Assembly (NCBI RefSeq): GCF_015752315.1
Contig: NZ_JADOVJ010000001.1
Span: 4,890,501 to 4,954,500 of the forward strand
Direction: 5' to 3'
Source of the DNA: Nocardioides luteus
GTDB taxonomy: Bacteria; Actinomycetota; Actinomycetes; Propionibacteriales; Nocardioidaceae
DNA: 64,000 nucleotides
Shown: positions 55,874-63,437 of the stretch, one piece after another
Numbering within the stretch: position 1 is the stretch's first letter
Layout of the letters: each line of letters opens with the position of its first letter
Translations under genes and position numbers: made by a program
The notes under the pieces: model-generated
Told to the model about the DNA's origin: nothing
Databases searched by the model: none
What the model saw: the letters and a program-made list of their open reading frames with translations, nothing else

Positions 55874-56697
55874 CCCGCCAACCTCACAGTCGTCGTGCTG
55901 CCCCAGATCGCCATGGAGAGCATCAGGTCGAGCACGGAGACGGCGACGATGCTCGTACGCACCGCCTTGCCGACCGCGACGCCCACACCAGCAGGACCGC
56001 CGGAGGCGTTGTAGCCGTGGTAGCAGTGGATCAAGATCACCACGACCGCGAAGATCAGCACCTTGCCGAAGGACCACAGCACGTCCACCGGTGGCAGGAA
56101 GGTGTTGAAGTAGTGGTCGTAGGTGCCGGCGCTCTGGCCGTAGAAGAGGATCACCGTGAACCGGGTGGCGACGTAGGAGGAGAGCAGACCGACCACGTAG
56201 AGCGGCACGATCGCGATCAGGCCGCCGATCATCCGGGTGGTGACCAGGAAGGGCAGCGACGGGATCGCCATCACCTCGAGCGCGTCGACCTCTTCGGAGA
56301 TCCGCATCGCGCCGAGCTGAGCGGTGAAACCGCAGCCGACCGTCGCGGCGAGCGCGATGCCGGCGACCAGCGGCGCGATCTCACGGGTGTTGAAGTAGGC
56401 CGACACGAAGCCGGAGAACGCACTGGTGCCGAGCTGGTCGAGGGCGGTGTAGCCGGAGAGCCCGACCTGGGCTCCGGTGAAGAAGGTCATCGCCAGGATC
56501 ACGCCGACGGTGCCGCCGATGACGGCCAGCGCACCAGAGCCGAGGGTGACCTCGGCGAGGATCCGGAGGATCTCCTTCTTGTAGCGCCTGAGCGTGCGCG
56601 GGAACCACGACACGGCACGCAGGTAGAAACCGAGCTCGTCACCGAGGTGGTCGAGGCTCTTGGCAGGCTTCTCGTAGATCGCCTTGATGTTCGCCAT
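55870..56697 (-). CDS. yrbEB: YrbE/MlaE-family permease B
   Basis: 275 residues, ATG 56697 preceded by GGAGGCGAG. Five to six hydrophobic helices with the MlaE-family segments REIAPLVAGIALAATVGCGF, TAQLGAMRISEEVDALEVMA. It forms the membrane channel of the Mce importer with YrbEA. It begins 12 bases after the YrbEA stop. Confidence 0.95.
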   Translation of the reverse strand: MANIKAIYEKPAKSLDHLGDELGFYLRAVSWFPRTLRRYKKEILRILAEVTLGSGALAVIGGTVGVILAMTFFTGAQVGLSGYTALDQLGTSAFSGFVSAYFNTREIAPLVAGIALAATVGCGFTAQLGAMRISEEVDALEVMAIPSLPFLVTTRMIGGLIAIVPLYVVGLLSSYVATRFTVILFYGQSAGTYDHYFNTFLPPVDVLWSFGKVLIFAVVVILIHCYHGYNASGGPAGVGVAVGKAVRTSIVAVSVLDLMLSMAIWGSTTTVRLAG

Positions 56698-56709
56698 CCG
56701 TCTCGCCTC

Positions 56710-57495
56710 CTAACCGGTCTTGCTCGGGATGATCTGCAGGAAGATCGCAGACATCACGAAGTTGACGATGAACAGCAGCAGGAACGTGATGACGACCGAC
56801 TCGTTCACGGCGTCACCGACGCCCTTCGGACCACCGCCCGCGTTCATGCCCTTGTACGCAGCCACGATCGCCGCGATCAGACCGAACACGAGCGCCTTCG
56901 CCAGGCCCTGCCAGAGGTCGGCCATCTGCGCCAGCGCGGTGAAGCTGGCCAGGTAGGCACCCGGGGTGCCGCCCTGGATGATGACGTTGAAGACGTACCC
57001 GCCCATGACCCCGACGATCGAGACCAGGCCGTTGAGGAAGACCGCGATCATCATCGCGGCGAGCACACGCGGGACCACCAGACGCTGGATCGGGTCGATG
57101 CCCAGAACCATCATCGCGTCGAGCTCTTCACGGATCTTCCGGGCACCGAGGTCGGCGGCGATCGCCGAACCACCAGCACCCGCGACCAGCAGCGCGGTCG
57201 CGATCGGGGCGGCCTGCTGGACGACCGCGAGGACCGCGGCCGACCCGACGAAGGACTGCGCACCGAACTGCTGCACGAGGCCACCCACCTGCAGCGCGAT
57301 GACCGCACCGAAGGGGATCGCGACCAGCGCGGTCGGGACGATCGTCACCGACGCGATGAACCACGCCTGCTGGATGAACTCGCGGAACTGGAAGGGGCGC
57401 CGGAACACGGCTCGCCCCACGTCCAGCCCGAACGCGAAGAGTGAGCCAGCGGTCCCGATCGGTTTCAGGACCCTGGCAGCGGTCAGAGAAGACAT
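56710..57495 (-). CDS. yrbEA: YrbE/MlaE-family permease A
   Basis: 261 residues, ATG 57495 sharing one base with the mkl stop (TGATG). MlaE-family permease with QQAAPIATALLVAGAGGSAI and ADLGARKIREELDAMMVLGI, the coupling helix expected to contact the ATPase. Partner of YrbEB. Confidence 0.95.
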   Translation of the reverse strand: MSSLTAARVLKPIGTAGSLFAFGLDVGRAVFRRPFQFREFIQQAWFIASVTIVPTALVAIPFGAVIALQVGGLVQQFGAQSFVGSAAVLAVVQQAAPIATALLVAGAGGSAIAADLGARKIREELDAMMVLGIDPIQRLVVPRVLAAMMIAVFLNGLVSIVGVMGGYVFNVIIQGGTPGAYLASFTALAQMADLWQGLAKALVFGLIAAIVAAYKGMNAGGGPKGVGDAVNESVVITFLLLFIVNFVMSAIFLQIIPSKTG

Positions 57496-58478
57496 CAGTG
57501 AGGAGCCTCTGTCGGATCTGCTTTCACGCCACCGGGGGCCATGGCGGCGTCGGGACGGAACGACCCCGGCGGCGGGGTGACACCGTTCTCCCGGCACCAG
57601 GCACCCGGGGGACGCTGGTACTTACGGGGGATGCCGTTGGACGGCTCGAGCTGCATCGGGATCGGCGGCAGCGGCGGCAGGCCCATGTCCTTCTCCGCGG
57701 CCAGCTCGTCGGCGTCCTTCTCCTCCGACATACCGATCGGACCGATCGTCTGGGCGTTGAGGAACTGCCGCACCACGGGCTCCTCGGAGCTGAGCAGCAT
57801 CTCGCGGGGACCGTACATCGCCAGGTGCTTGTGGTAGAGCAGGCCGATGTTGTCCGGCACCGTACGCGTCGAGTTGATGTCGTGGGTCACGATCAGGAAC
57901 GTGGCGTCGATCTGCGCGTTCAGGTCGATGAAGAGCTGGTTGATGAACGCCGTACGCACCGGGTCCAGACCGGAGTCGGGCTCGTCGATGAGCAGGATCT
58001 CCGGGTCGAGGACGAGAGCACGCGCCAGGCCGGCACGCTTGCGCATACCACCGGAGATCTCACCGGGAAGCTTGTTCTCGGCACCGATGAGACCGACCAG
58101 GTCCATCTTCTCCATGACGATGTTGCGGATCTCCGACTCGCTCTTCTTCGTGTGCTCACGAAGCGGGAACGCGACGTTGTCGAACAGGTCCATCGAACCG
58201 AACATGGCGCCGTCCTGGAACAGCACCCCGAAGAGCTTGCGGACCTCGTAGAGGTCCTTCTCCGAGCAGGTGGCGATGTCGACGCCCTCGATGACCACCG
58301 AGCCCTGATCGGGCTTGATCAGACCGATGAGGGTCTTGAGAAGCACCGACTTACCGGTGCCGGACGGCCCGAGCATCACGCTGATCTCGCCCGCGGGCAG
58401 CGTCAGCGTGACGTCCTTCCAGATGAGCTGCTTACCAAAGCTCTTGGTCAGCCCTTCGATCTTTACGTCTACACCCAT
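57495..58478 (-). CDS. mkl: Mce importer ATPase Mkl (MlaF-like)
   Basis: 327 residues from ATG 58478, GGAAGGGAG upstream. Walker A GPSGTGKS, signature ISGGMRKRAGLARAL, Walker B ILLIDEPDSGLD and switch His in IVTHDIN are intact; the FREHTKK-like PLREHTKKSESEIRNIVMEK matches mycobacterial Mkl (Rv0655) from memory. The 80-residue Pro-rich C-terminal tail is an extension beyond the ATPase core. First gene of the mce operon, unlike in M. tuberculosis, where mkl is separate from the mce loci. Confidence 0.95.
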   Translation of the reverse strand: MGVDVKIEGLTKSFGKQLIWKDVTLTLPAGEISVMLGPSGTGKSVLLKTLIGLIKPDQGSVVIEGVDIATCSEKDLYEVRKLFGVLFQDGAMFGSMDLFDNVAFPLREHTKKSESEIRNIVMEKMDLVGLIGAENKLPGEISGGMRKRAGLARALVLDPEILLIDEPDSGLDPVRTAFINQLFIDLNAQIDATFLIVTHDINSTRTVPDNIGLLYHKHLAMYGPREMLLSSEEPVVRQFLNAQTIGPIGMSEEKDADELAAEKDMGLPPLPPIPMQLEPSNGIPRKYQRPPGAWCRENGVTPPPGSFRPDAAMAPGGVKADPTEAPH

Positions 58479-58544
58479 CCGGGCCGGCTCCCTTCCTGTT
58501 CGCGGAGGTCTCCCTCAAGTCCCCCACTGCCCGACTAACGGCAG

Positions 58545-58587
58545 AGTGTGACGGGGGTTACGCACTTCCTGCGACACGCGTCACACT
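58545..58587 (-). promoter_or_regulatory. Putative promoter/operator region of the mce operon
   Basis: A 9-bp inverted repeat AGTGTGACG/CGTCACACT spans 58545-58587, about 70-110 bases before mkl. On the minus strand its right part contains TGTGA-N6-TCGCA (58570-58585), 9 of 10 positions of the CRP consensus TGTGA-N6-TCACA. A TGTGAC...GTAACC pair with an 18-base spacer overlaps it and could be the promoter. The rest of the 392-base gap (58479-58870) has only the two rplL hairpins. Confidence 0.45.
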
Positions 58588-58711
58588 TTTGTAAACCATA
58601 GCGGCTGCGAACGGCGACGGTGATCGCCACCCGAGACGGGTCCTCTCGGCGAACACTTCGACGGTCGGATCACGACCTTCGCGCTCGGCGTGTGTTCAAG
58701 ATAACGAAACA

Positions 58712-58749
58712 AACCGCGGGAGGCTACTCTCCAGTAGCCTCCCGCGGTT
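58712..58749 (-). terminator. Second terminator-like hairpin after rplL
   Basis: A perfect 17-bp stem (arm AACCGCGGGAGGCTACT) with CTCC loop, about 120 bases past the rplL stop. It isolates the ribosomal operon from the mce promoter. Confidence 0.8.
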
Positions 58750-58815
58750 GGAACGATCGGAGCGCTGCGCTGCAGCTTGACCGATCTGTGGCGGAACTGT
58801 TTCCGCGATGTAGCA

Positions 58816-58849
58816 AGCCCGGGCCGGCGGAAACCGCCGAACCCGGGCT
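58816..58849 (-). terminator. First terminator-like hairpin after rplL
   Basis: AGCCCGGG pairs with CCCGGGCT and GGCGG with CCGCC (internal bulge), 22-55 bases past the rplL stop. Confidence 0.6.
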
Positions 58850-58870
58850 CGCAGGGCCGAAGCCCTCAGA

Positions 58871-59257
58871 TCACTTGACGGTGACGGTGGCGCCGGCGGC
58901 CTCGAGGGCCTCCTTCGCCTTGTCAGCGGTCTCCTTGTTGGCGGCCTCGAGGACAGCCTTGGGGGCACCCTCGACGAGCTCCTTGGCCTCCTTCAGACCG
59001 AGGGAGGTCAGGGCGCGCACCTCCTTGATGACGTTGATCTTCTTGTCGCCAGCGGACTCGAGGATGACGTCGAACTCGTCCTTCTCCTCGGCAGCGGCGG
59101 CGGCCGGGGCGCCCGGGGCGCCGGCAGCGGCAACGGCGACCGGAGCAGCAGCGGTGACACCGAAGGTGTCCTCGAAGGCCTTGACGAACTCGGAGAGCTC
59201 GATGAGGGTGAGCTCCTTGAAAGCGTCGAGCAGCTCGTCGGTGGAGAGCTTCGCCAT
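58871..59257 (-). CDS. rplL: 50S ribosomal protein L7/L12
   Basis: 128 residues, ATG 59257 with AAAGGAAA upstream. N-terminal dimerisation helix ([20 protein letters not shown]), Ala/Gly/Pro-rich hinge, and the C-terminal factor-binding domain ([20 protein letters not shown]). It lies 93 bases downstream of rplJ. Confidence 0.99.
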   Translation of the reverse strand: MAKLSTDELLDAFKELTLIELSEFVKAFEDTFGVTAAAPVAVAAAGAPGAPAAAAAEEKDEFDVILESAGDKKINVIKEVRALTSLGLKEAKELVEGAPKAVLEAANKETADKAKEALEAAGATVTVK

Positions 59258-59350
59258 GATGGCATTTCCTTTCGTGGTGGCCCTGTGCGTATTTCTTTGA
59301 GTACGCGGCAGAGCCGGGTTACAGGTGGTGGTTAGTTACGACCGGGGCGA

Positions 59351-59932
59351 TCACGCCTCGGCCGGAGCCTCCTCGGCGGCAGCCGGCTCAGCGGCACCAC
59401 CTGCGAGGATCGAGGGGTCCTCCGCGGCCTTGGCCTCGAGAGCGGCAGCGAGCTGCGCGGTCTTCGAGGGCAGAGCGTTGAAGGCGTACAGAGCCTGGGA
59501 CATCGTCGCGGTGAACGCGCCCGCAAGCTTGGCGAGCAGGACCTCGCGCGACTCGAGATCGGCAAGCTTGCCGACCTCAGCAGCGTCGATGGCCTTGCCG
59601 TCGAGGTACCCGCCCTTGATGACAAGGTTGGGGTTGGCCTTGGCAAAGTCACGCAGACCCTTGGCCGCCTCGACGACGTCACCCTTGATGAAGGCGATCG
59701 CGGTCGGGCCGGTCAGCAGGTCATCGAAGCCTTCGATGCCGCTCTGGGAGGCAGCGATCTTGGCCAGCGTGTTCTTGACCACGGCGTAGTTAGCGCTCTC
59801 ACCGAGCGAGCGACGAAGAGTCTTCAGCTCGCCAACGGTGAGACCACGGTACTCGGTCAGCACGACGCCGCTCGAGGCGCTGAACTCGTCAGCGATCTCG
59901 GCAACGGCAGTCTGCTTGTCAGCCCGCGCCAT
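59351..59932 (-). CDS. rplJ: 50S ribosomal protein L10
   Basis: 193 residues from ATG 59932 with AAGGAG 8 bases upstream. [17 protein letters not shown] start, [16 protein letters not shown] and KNTLAKIA are L10 motifs; the Ala/Glu-rich tail is actinobacterial. Binds L7/L12 dimers in the ribosomal stalk. Expression should be controlled by the upstream L10 leader. Confidence 0.99.
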   Translation of the reverse strand: MARADKQTAVAEIADEFSASSGVVLTEYRGLTVGELKTLRRSLGESANYAVVKNTLAKIAASQSGIEGFDDLLTGPTAIAFIKGDVVEAAKGLRDFAKANPNLVIKGGYLDGKAIDAAEVGKLADLESREVLLAKLAGAFTATMSQALYAFNALPSKTAQLAAALEAKAAEDPSILAGGAAEPAAAEEAPAEA

Positions 59933-59986
59933 GGGTCTCCTTCTTCCGGGAATCGATCCCACCGGCGAGGGCCCGTGAATGACAAA

Positions 59987-60010
59987 CGCCCCGAGCGCAG
60001 GCTCAGGGCG
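59987..60010 (-). terminator. Hairpin with TTTGT after the L10 leader
   Basis: CGCCCTGAGC-CTGC-GCTCGGGGCG on the minus strand (one non-Watson-Crick pair), followed directly by TTTGT; a weak intrinsic terminator or attenuator between leader and rplJ. Confidence 0.5.
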
Positions 60011-60035
60011 TGACGTACGATCTCGTCTTGCTCTT

Positions 60036-60110
60036 CACCTACGCTGGCCGTCCGCATCCTGCGGAACCTTCGATCGGGTGCATGCACACCTGACAACCGG
60101 CGGTCTCTGG
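60036..60110 (-). ncRNA. Ribosomal protein L10 leader
   Basis: The minus strand reads CCAGAGACCGCCGG at one end and GCCAGCGTAGGTG at the other, with the CAGGTGTGCATGCACC hairpin between, matching the general L10-leader pattern (AGACCGC..GG to GC..GCGTAGGTG). L10(L12)4 binding here represses rplJL. It lies about 100 bases before rplJ, downstream of a good promoter. Confidence 0.7.
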
Positions 60111-60122
60111 TTTCGAACAACA

Positions 60123-60152
60123 ATTATGCGTACGCCGCGGGGTGCCGCCAAA
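60123..60152 (-). promoter_or_regulatory. rplJ promoter
   Basis: TTTGGC (60147-60152), an 18-base spacer and CATAAT (60123-60128) on the minus strand; transcription would start near 60116 and include the L10 leader. Confidence 0.65.
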
Positions 60153-60179
60153 TCGGCGGCGGGCGCTACCTTTGCGGCC

Positions 60180-61169
60180 ATGGAGAGCCACACCTTCGGA
60201 AGGATCGGACGCACGGCGTCGGTCATCGGTCTCGGCACCTGGCAGCTCGGCGCCGACTGGGGCGAGGTCAGCGAGTCGGACGCCCTGGCGGTGCTCGAGG
60301 CGGCGGTCGGCGACGGGGTCACCTTCCTCGACACCGCCGACGTCTACGGCGACGGCCGGAGCGAGCAGGTCATCGGGCGGTTCCTGCGGTCGCACGACGG
60401 CATCTTCGTCGCCACGAAGATGGGACGCCGGGTGGAGCAGGTGCCGGCCAACTACACGCCGGCCGCGTTCCGCGAGTGGCTGGACCGCTCGCGCACCAAC
60501 CTCGGCGTCGACACGATCGACCTGGTGCAGCTGCACTGCCCGCCGTCGGAGACGATCGAGTCCTCGGCCACCTATGACGCGCTGGACGCCCTCGTCTCGG
60601 AGGGGGTGATCGCGGCGTACGGCGTCAGCGTGGAGACCTGCGACCAGGCCCTGGCCGCGATCGCGCGGCCCAACGTGGCCTCCGTCCAGATCATCCTGAA
60701 CGCGTTCCGGCTCAAGCCGCTCGACCGCGTGCTCCCGGCGGCCACGGAGGCCGGGGTCGGGATCATCGCGCGGGTGCCGCTGGCATCCGGGCTGCTGTCC
60801 GGGCGCTACTCGGAGTCGACGACGTTCGCCGCCGACGACCACCGCACCTACAACCGCCACGGCGAGGCCTTCGACGTGGGTGAGACCTTCTCCGGCGTCG
60901 ACTTCACCACCGGCGTCAAGGCCGCCCAGGAGTTCGCCGCCCTGGTGTCCGAGCACGGCCCCGAGGGCGCCACCCCCGCCCAGGTCGCCCTCGCCTGGGT
61001 GGCCCAGCAGCCGGGCGTCACGACCGTCATCCCCGGCGCCCGCAACCCGTCCCAGGCCCACGCCAACTCCGCCGCCGGCTCGCTTCCCCCGCTCTCCGAG
61101 GAGCTGCTCTCCGGCGTCCGCCAGATCTACGACACCCACTTCCGCGAGGCCGTGCACTCGCGCTGGTGA
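60180..61169 (+). CDS. Aldo/keto reductase
   Basis: 329 residues, ATG 60180 with TACCTT ending 7 bases upstream (leaderless type). NADPH-dependent carbonyl reductase barrel: catalytic Asp and Tyr in FLDTADVYGDGRSE, Lys in VATKMGRR, His in VQLHCPP, and the cofactor-binding PGARNPSQAHANSAA near the C terminus. The substrate is unknown. Divergent from rplJ. Confidence 0.94.
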   Translation: MESHTFGRIGRTASVIGLGTWQLGADWGEVSESDALAVLEAAVGDGVTFLDTADVYGDGRSEQVIGRFLRSHDGIFVATKMGRRVEQVPANYTPAAFREWLDRSRTNLGVDTIDLVQLHCPPSETIESSATYDALDALVSEGVIAAYGVSVETCDQALAAIARPNVASVQIILNAFRLKPLDRVLPAATEAGVGIIARVPLASGLLSGRYSESTTFAADDHRTYNRHGEAFDVGETFSGVDFTTGVKAAQEFAALVSEHGPEGATPAQVALAWVAQQPGVTTVIPGARNPSQAHANSAAGSLPPLSEELLSGVRQIYDTHFREAVHSRW

Positions 61170-61234
61170 CGACCCCGCCGAGGCGTCACTCCCGTCGGCC
61201 GAGTGAGCACCGACTGCCGGTTCGGACGACCTGG

Positions 61235-61267
61235 GTGACGTCTCGGCCGACCGCCGTGACGTCTCGG
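61235..61267. repeat. Two direct 12-bp repeats, 21 bp apart, with a third inverted copy
   Basis: GTGACGTCTCGG occurs at 61235-61246 and 61256-61267, two helical turns apart, and a near-copy in reverse orientation (CCGAGGCGTCAC) at 61178-61189. They lie 70-160 bases before the MFS gene in the 169-base gap after the aldo/keto reductase. Probably binding sites of one regulator. Confidence 0.6.
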
Positions 61268-61338
61268 CGCGCGGGATCGCCGTCTCGCTCTGTGTAAAAA
61301 ATAGTGAGCCTTGGTAACGAATCGGGCAGAGTAAAGGC

Positions 61339-62592
61339 GTGGCGACGCAGACGACGACCGAGGAGTTCCGGTTCCGAGACATCGCGGTGGTGGCGTACGC
61401 ACCGTCGATCGTCAGCTCGATGGGACACGGGGCGGTGATGCCGGTCCTCGCGCTCCGCGCCTCCGACCTGGGCGCGGACGCGTCGATGGCCGCATTCGTG
61501 GTCGCGCTGCTCGGGATCGGGTCGCTGGCGACCTCGCTGCCCGCCGGGTCGCTGGTGGCGCGGATCGGGGAGCGGCGCACGCTGATGGCGGCCGGGGCGC
61601 TCGACGCGGTCGCGATGACCGTGGCGTTCCTCAGCAGCTCGGTCGCGGTGCTCGCCGTCGCCGTGTTCGTGAGCGGGATGAGCTGGACGGCGTTCCTGAT
61701 CGCTCGGCAGGGCTTTCTCATCGACGCGACCCCGGTCTCCCACCGGGCGCGGGCGATGTCGCTGCTCGGCGGGTCGTTCCGGCTCGGGGTCTTCGTCGGG
61801 CCGCTCCTCGGCGCCGGCCTCATCCACCTCTTCGGACTCCCCGCGGTCTTCCTGTTCGCGGCCGCGATGTCGCTGTGCTCGGCGGTGATCGGCGGCCGGA
61901 TGCCCGAGCTCGGCCGGAGCCGCACGCGCGAGCAGGGGCATCTGAGCGTACGCAGCGTGCTGTGGACGCACCGCCGCACCTTCGCCACGCTCGGCATCGC
62001 GGTGGTGATCATCGGGATCTCGCGGTCCGTACGCACCGGCCTGCTCCCGCTCTGGGCCGACCACATCCATCTCGAGGCCTCGGTCGTGTCGCTCCTCTTC
62101 GCCGGAGCCGCACTGGTCGACATCGCCCTCACCCTTCCCGGCGGCTGGCTGCTCGACCGCCGCGGGCGTCAGGTCGTGGCGATCCCTGTGGTGCTCGCCG
62201 TCGGCCTCGGCTGCCTGCTGCTCCCCCTCACCCACGACGCGCTCAGCCTGGGCGCGGTGATGGCGCTGATCGCCATCGGCAACGGTCTCGGCTCGGGGAT
62301 CGTGATGACGCTCGGCGCCGATGCCGCGCCGGCCGACGGACGAGCGCAGTTCCTCGGCGGCTGGCGGCTGTGCGGCGACCTCGGCGGCACCGGTGGGCCG
62401 CTCCTGGTCTCCGGGCTGGCCGCGGTCTTCTCGATCGCCGCCGCGCCGGTCGCGCTCGGCCTCTTCTCGCTCGCCGGGGCGGTCTGGGTCGGCTACTGGA
62501 CCGGCCGCGCCGACCGTACCCGACTCTCGGGCGCGGCTACGGAACGATCGCGCGAGACAGTGCCTCGGCCAGGGCTGCCTCGTCGCCGGTGA
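61339..62592 (+). CDS. MFS transporter
   Basis: 417 residues, GTG 61339, about 12 membrane helices. Motif A-like GSLVARIGERRTLM after helix 2 and GGWLLDRRGRQVV after helix 8; FRLGVFVGPLLGAGL in helix 5 fits the drug antiporter motif C. Substrate unknown. Its last 56 bases overlap the convergent DinB-type gene, so the charged C-terminal tail RSRETVPRPGLPRRR is encoded antisense to that gene's end. Confidence 0.88.
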   Translation: MATQTTTEEFRFRDIAVVAYAPSIVSSMGHGAVMPVLALRASDLGADASMAAFVVALLGIGSLATSLPAGSLVARIGERRTLMAAGALDAVAMTVAFLSSSVAVLAVAVFVSGMSWTAFLIARQGFLIDATPVSHRARAMSLLGGSFRLGVFVGPLLGAGLIHLFGLPAVFLFAAAMSLCSAVIGGRMPELGRSRTREQGHLSVRSVLWTHRRTFATLGIAVVIIGISRSVRTGLLPLWADHIHLEASVVSLLFAGAALVDIALTLPGGWLLDRRGRQVVAIPVVLAVGLGCLLLPLTHDALSLGAVMALIAIGNGLGSGIVMTLGADAAPADGRAQFLGGWRLCGDLGGTGGPLLVSGLAAVFSIAAAPVALGLFSLAGAVWVGYWTGRADRTRLSGAATERSRETVPRPGLPRRR

Positions 62593-63247
62593 CGGTCAGC
62601 TCGGCGGCGGTGGGCGACGTACGTCCCCAGAGCAGGAGCGCGAGGTCACGAGCCGTGCCGGTGACCGACACCTTCTGCACCGCGTTCGGCGCCCCGATCG
62701 CCCAGGTCTGGTCGATGTCGGTGGCGGTGAGCTCGATGCGGGTGACGACCTTCCGCGTACGCTTCAGGGCGATCTGACGCGGGTACATCACGGTCAGCAC
62801 CTCGTCGACGGTGTCGGCCCAGAGCTCCGGGGTCGCCTCGGGAGCCGCGAGCCCGAGAGCCGAGCGGATGTCCCAGAGGTGGACCAGGGTCTCGTGCACC
62901 TGCCGACGGAACCAGAACGAGACCGGTCCGAGGCCGTCCTCGGTCAGCCCGTTGAGGATCCGGCCGGTCGCCTCCGGGCCGAGCGCCGAGAGCGTCTCGC
63001 GCAGCTCGGCGGCCTGCTCCTGGTAGGCCGCGACCAGGTCCAGCGGGACCGGCAGCGGCACCTCGTCCTCGTCGCGCGCCATCGCCGCAGCCCAGTGGTG
63101 CACCCCGGCCAGATGGTCGGCCAGGTCCCCGACCGACCAGTCGTCGCAGGACGGGACCGGCAGGTCCGGGTCGGCCTGCTTCAGCGCGGCGGCGAACTGG
63201 GTCTGCAGCTCGCCGAGAGTCACGAAGTAGTCGTCAGGCGTGGGCAC
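62537..63247 (-). CDS. Maleylpyruvate isomerase/DinB-fold (mycothiol-dependent type) protein
   Basis: 236 residues from GTG 63247; TAGGGT ends 7 bases upstream (leaderless type). The N-terminal four-helix domain has the metal-binding His residues in DLADHLAGVHHW and RQVHETLVHLWD, as in mycothiol-dependent maleylpyruvate isomerases; a C-terminal MDMPI_C-like domain ends VTGTARDLALLLWGR. Probably binds a divalent metal and mycothiol; reaction unknown. Readings extending to 63421 run into the insertion sequence. Confidence 0.88.
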   Translation of the reverse strand: MPTPDDYFVTLGELQTQFAAALKQADPDLPVPSCDDWSVGDLADHLAGVHHWAAAMARDEDEVPLPVPLDLVAAYQEQAAELRETLSALGPEATGRILNGLTEDGLGPVSFWFRRQVHETLVHLWDIRSALGLAAPEATPELWADTVDEVLTVMYPRQIALKRTRKVVTRIELTATDIDQTWAIGAPNAVQKVSVTGTARDLALLLWGRTSPTAAELTVTGDEAALAEALSRAIVP

Positions 63248-63369
63248 GTCGCCGACCCTACTGGCAACGGAGCCCGGTCTCAGCGGCATCTCGTCAGGAC
63301 CGCGGCTAGCTGTGATGCCCAGGCACGTTGGTCGAGATCCTGCGACGACACGGTCTGACTGGTAGATGG

Positions 63370-63437
63370 ACGAAGGCCTCCCCGGTGTGGAGTGGAGCTG
63401 TCTAGGAACCAGTTCCGCCACCAGGAGAGGCCTTCGT
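63370..63437. repeat. Inverted repeat flanking the transposase start
   Basis: ACGAAGGCCTC (63370-63380) and GAGGCCTTCGT (63427-63437) are perfectly complementary, and the second arm reaches the GTG start. In mRNA it would hide the ribosome-binding site. Confidence 0.6.
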
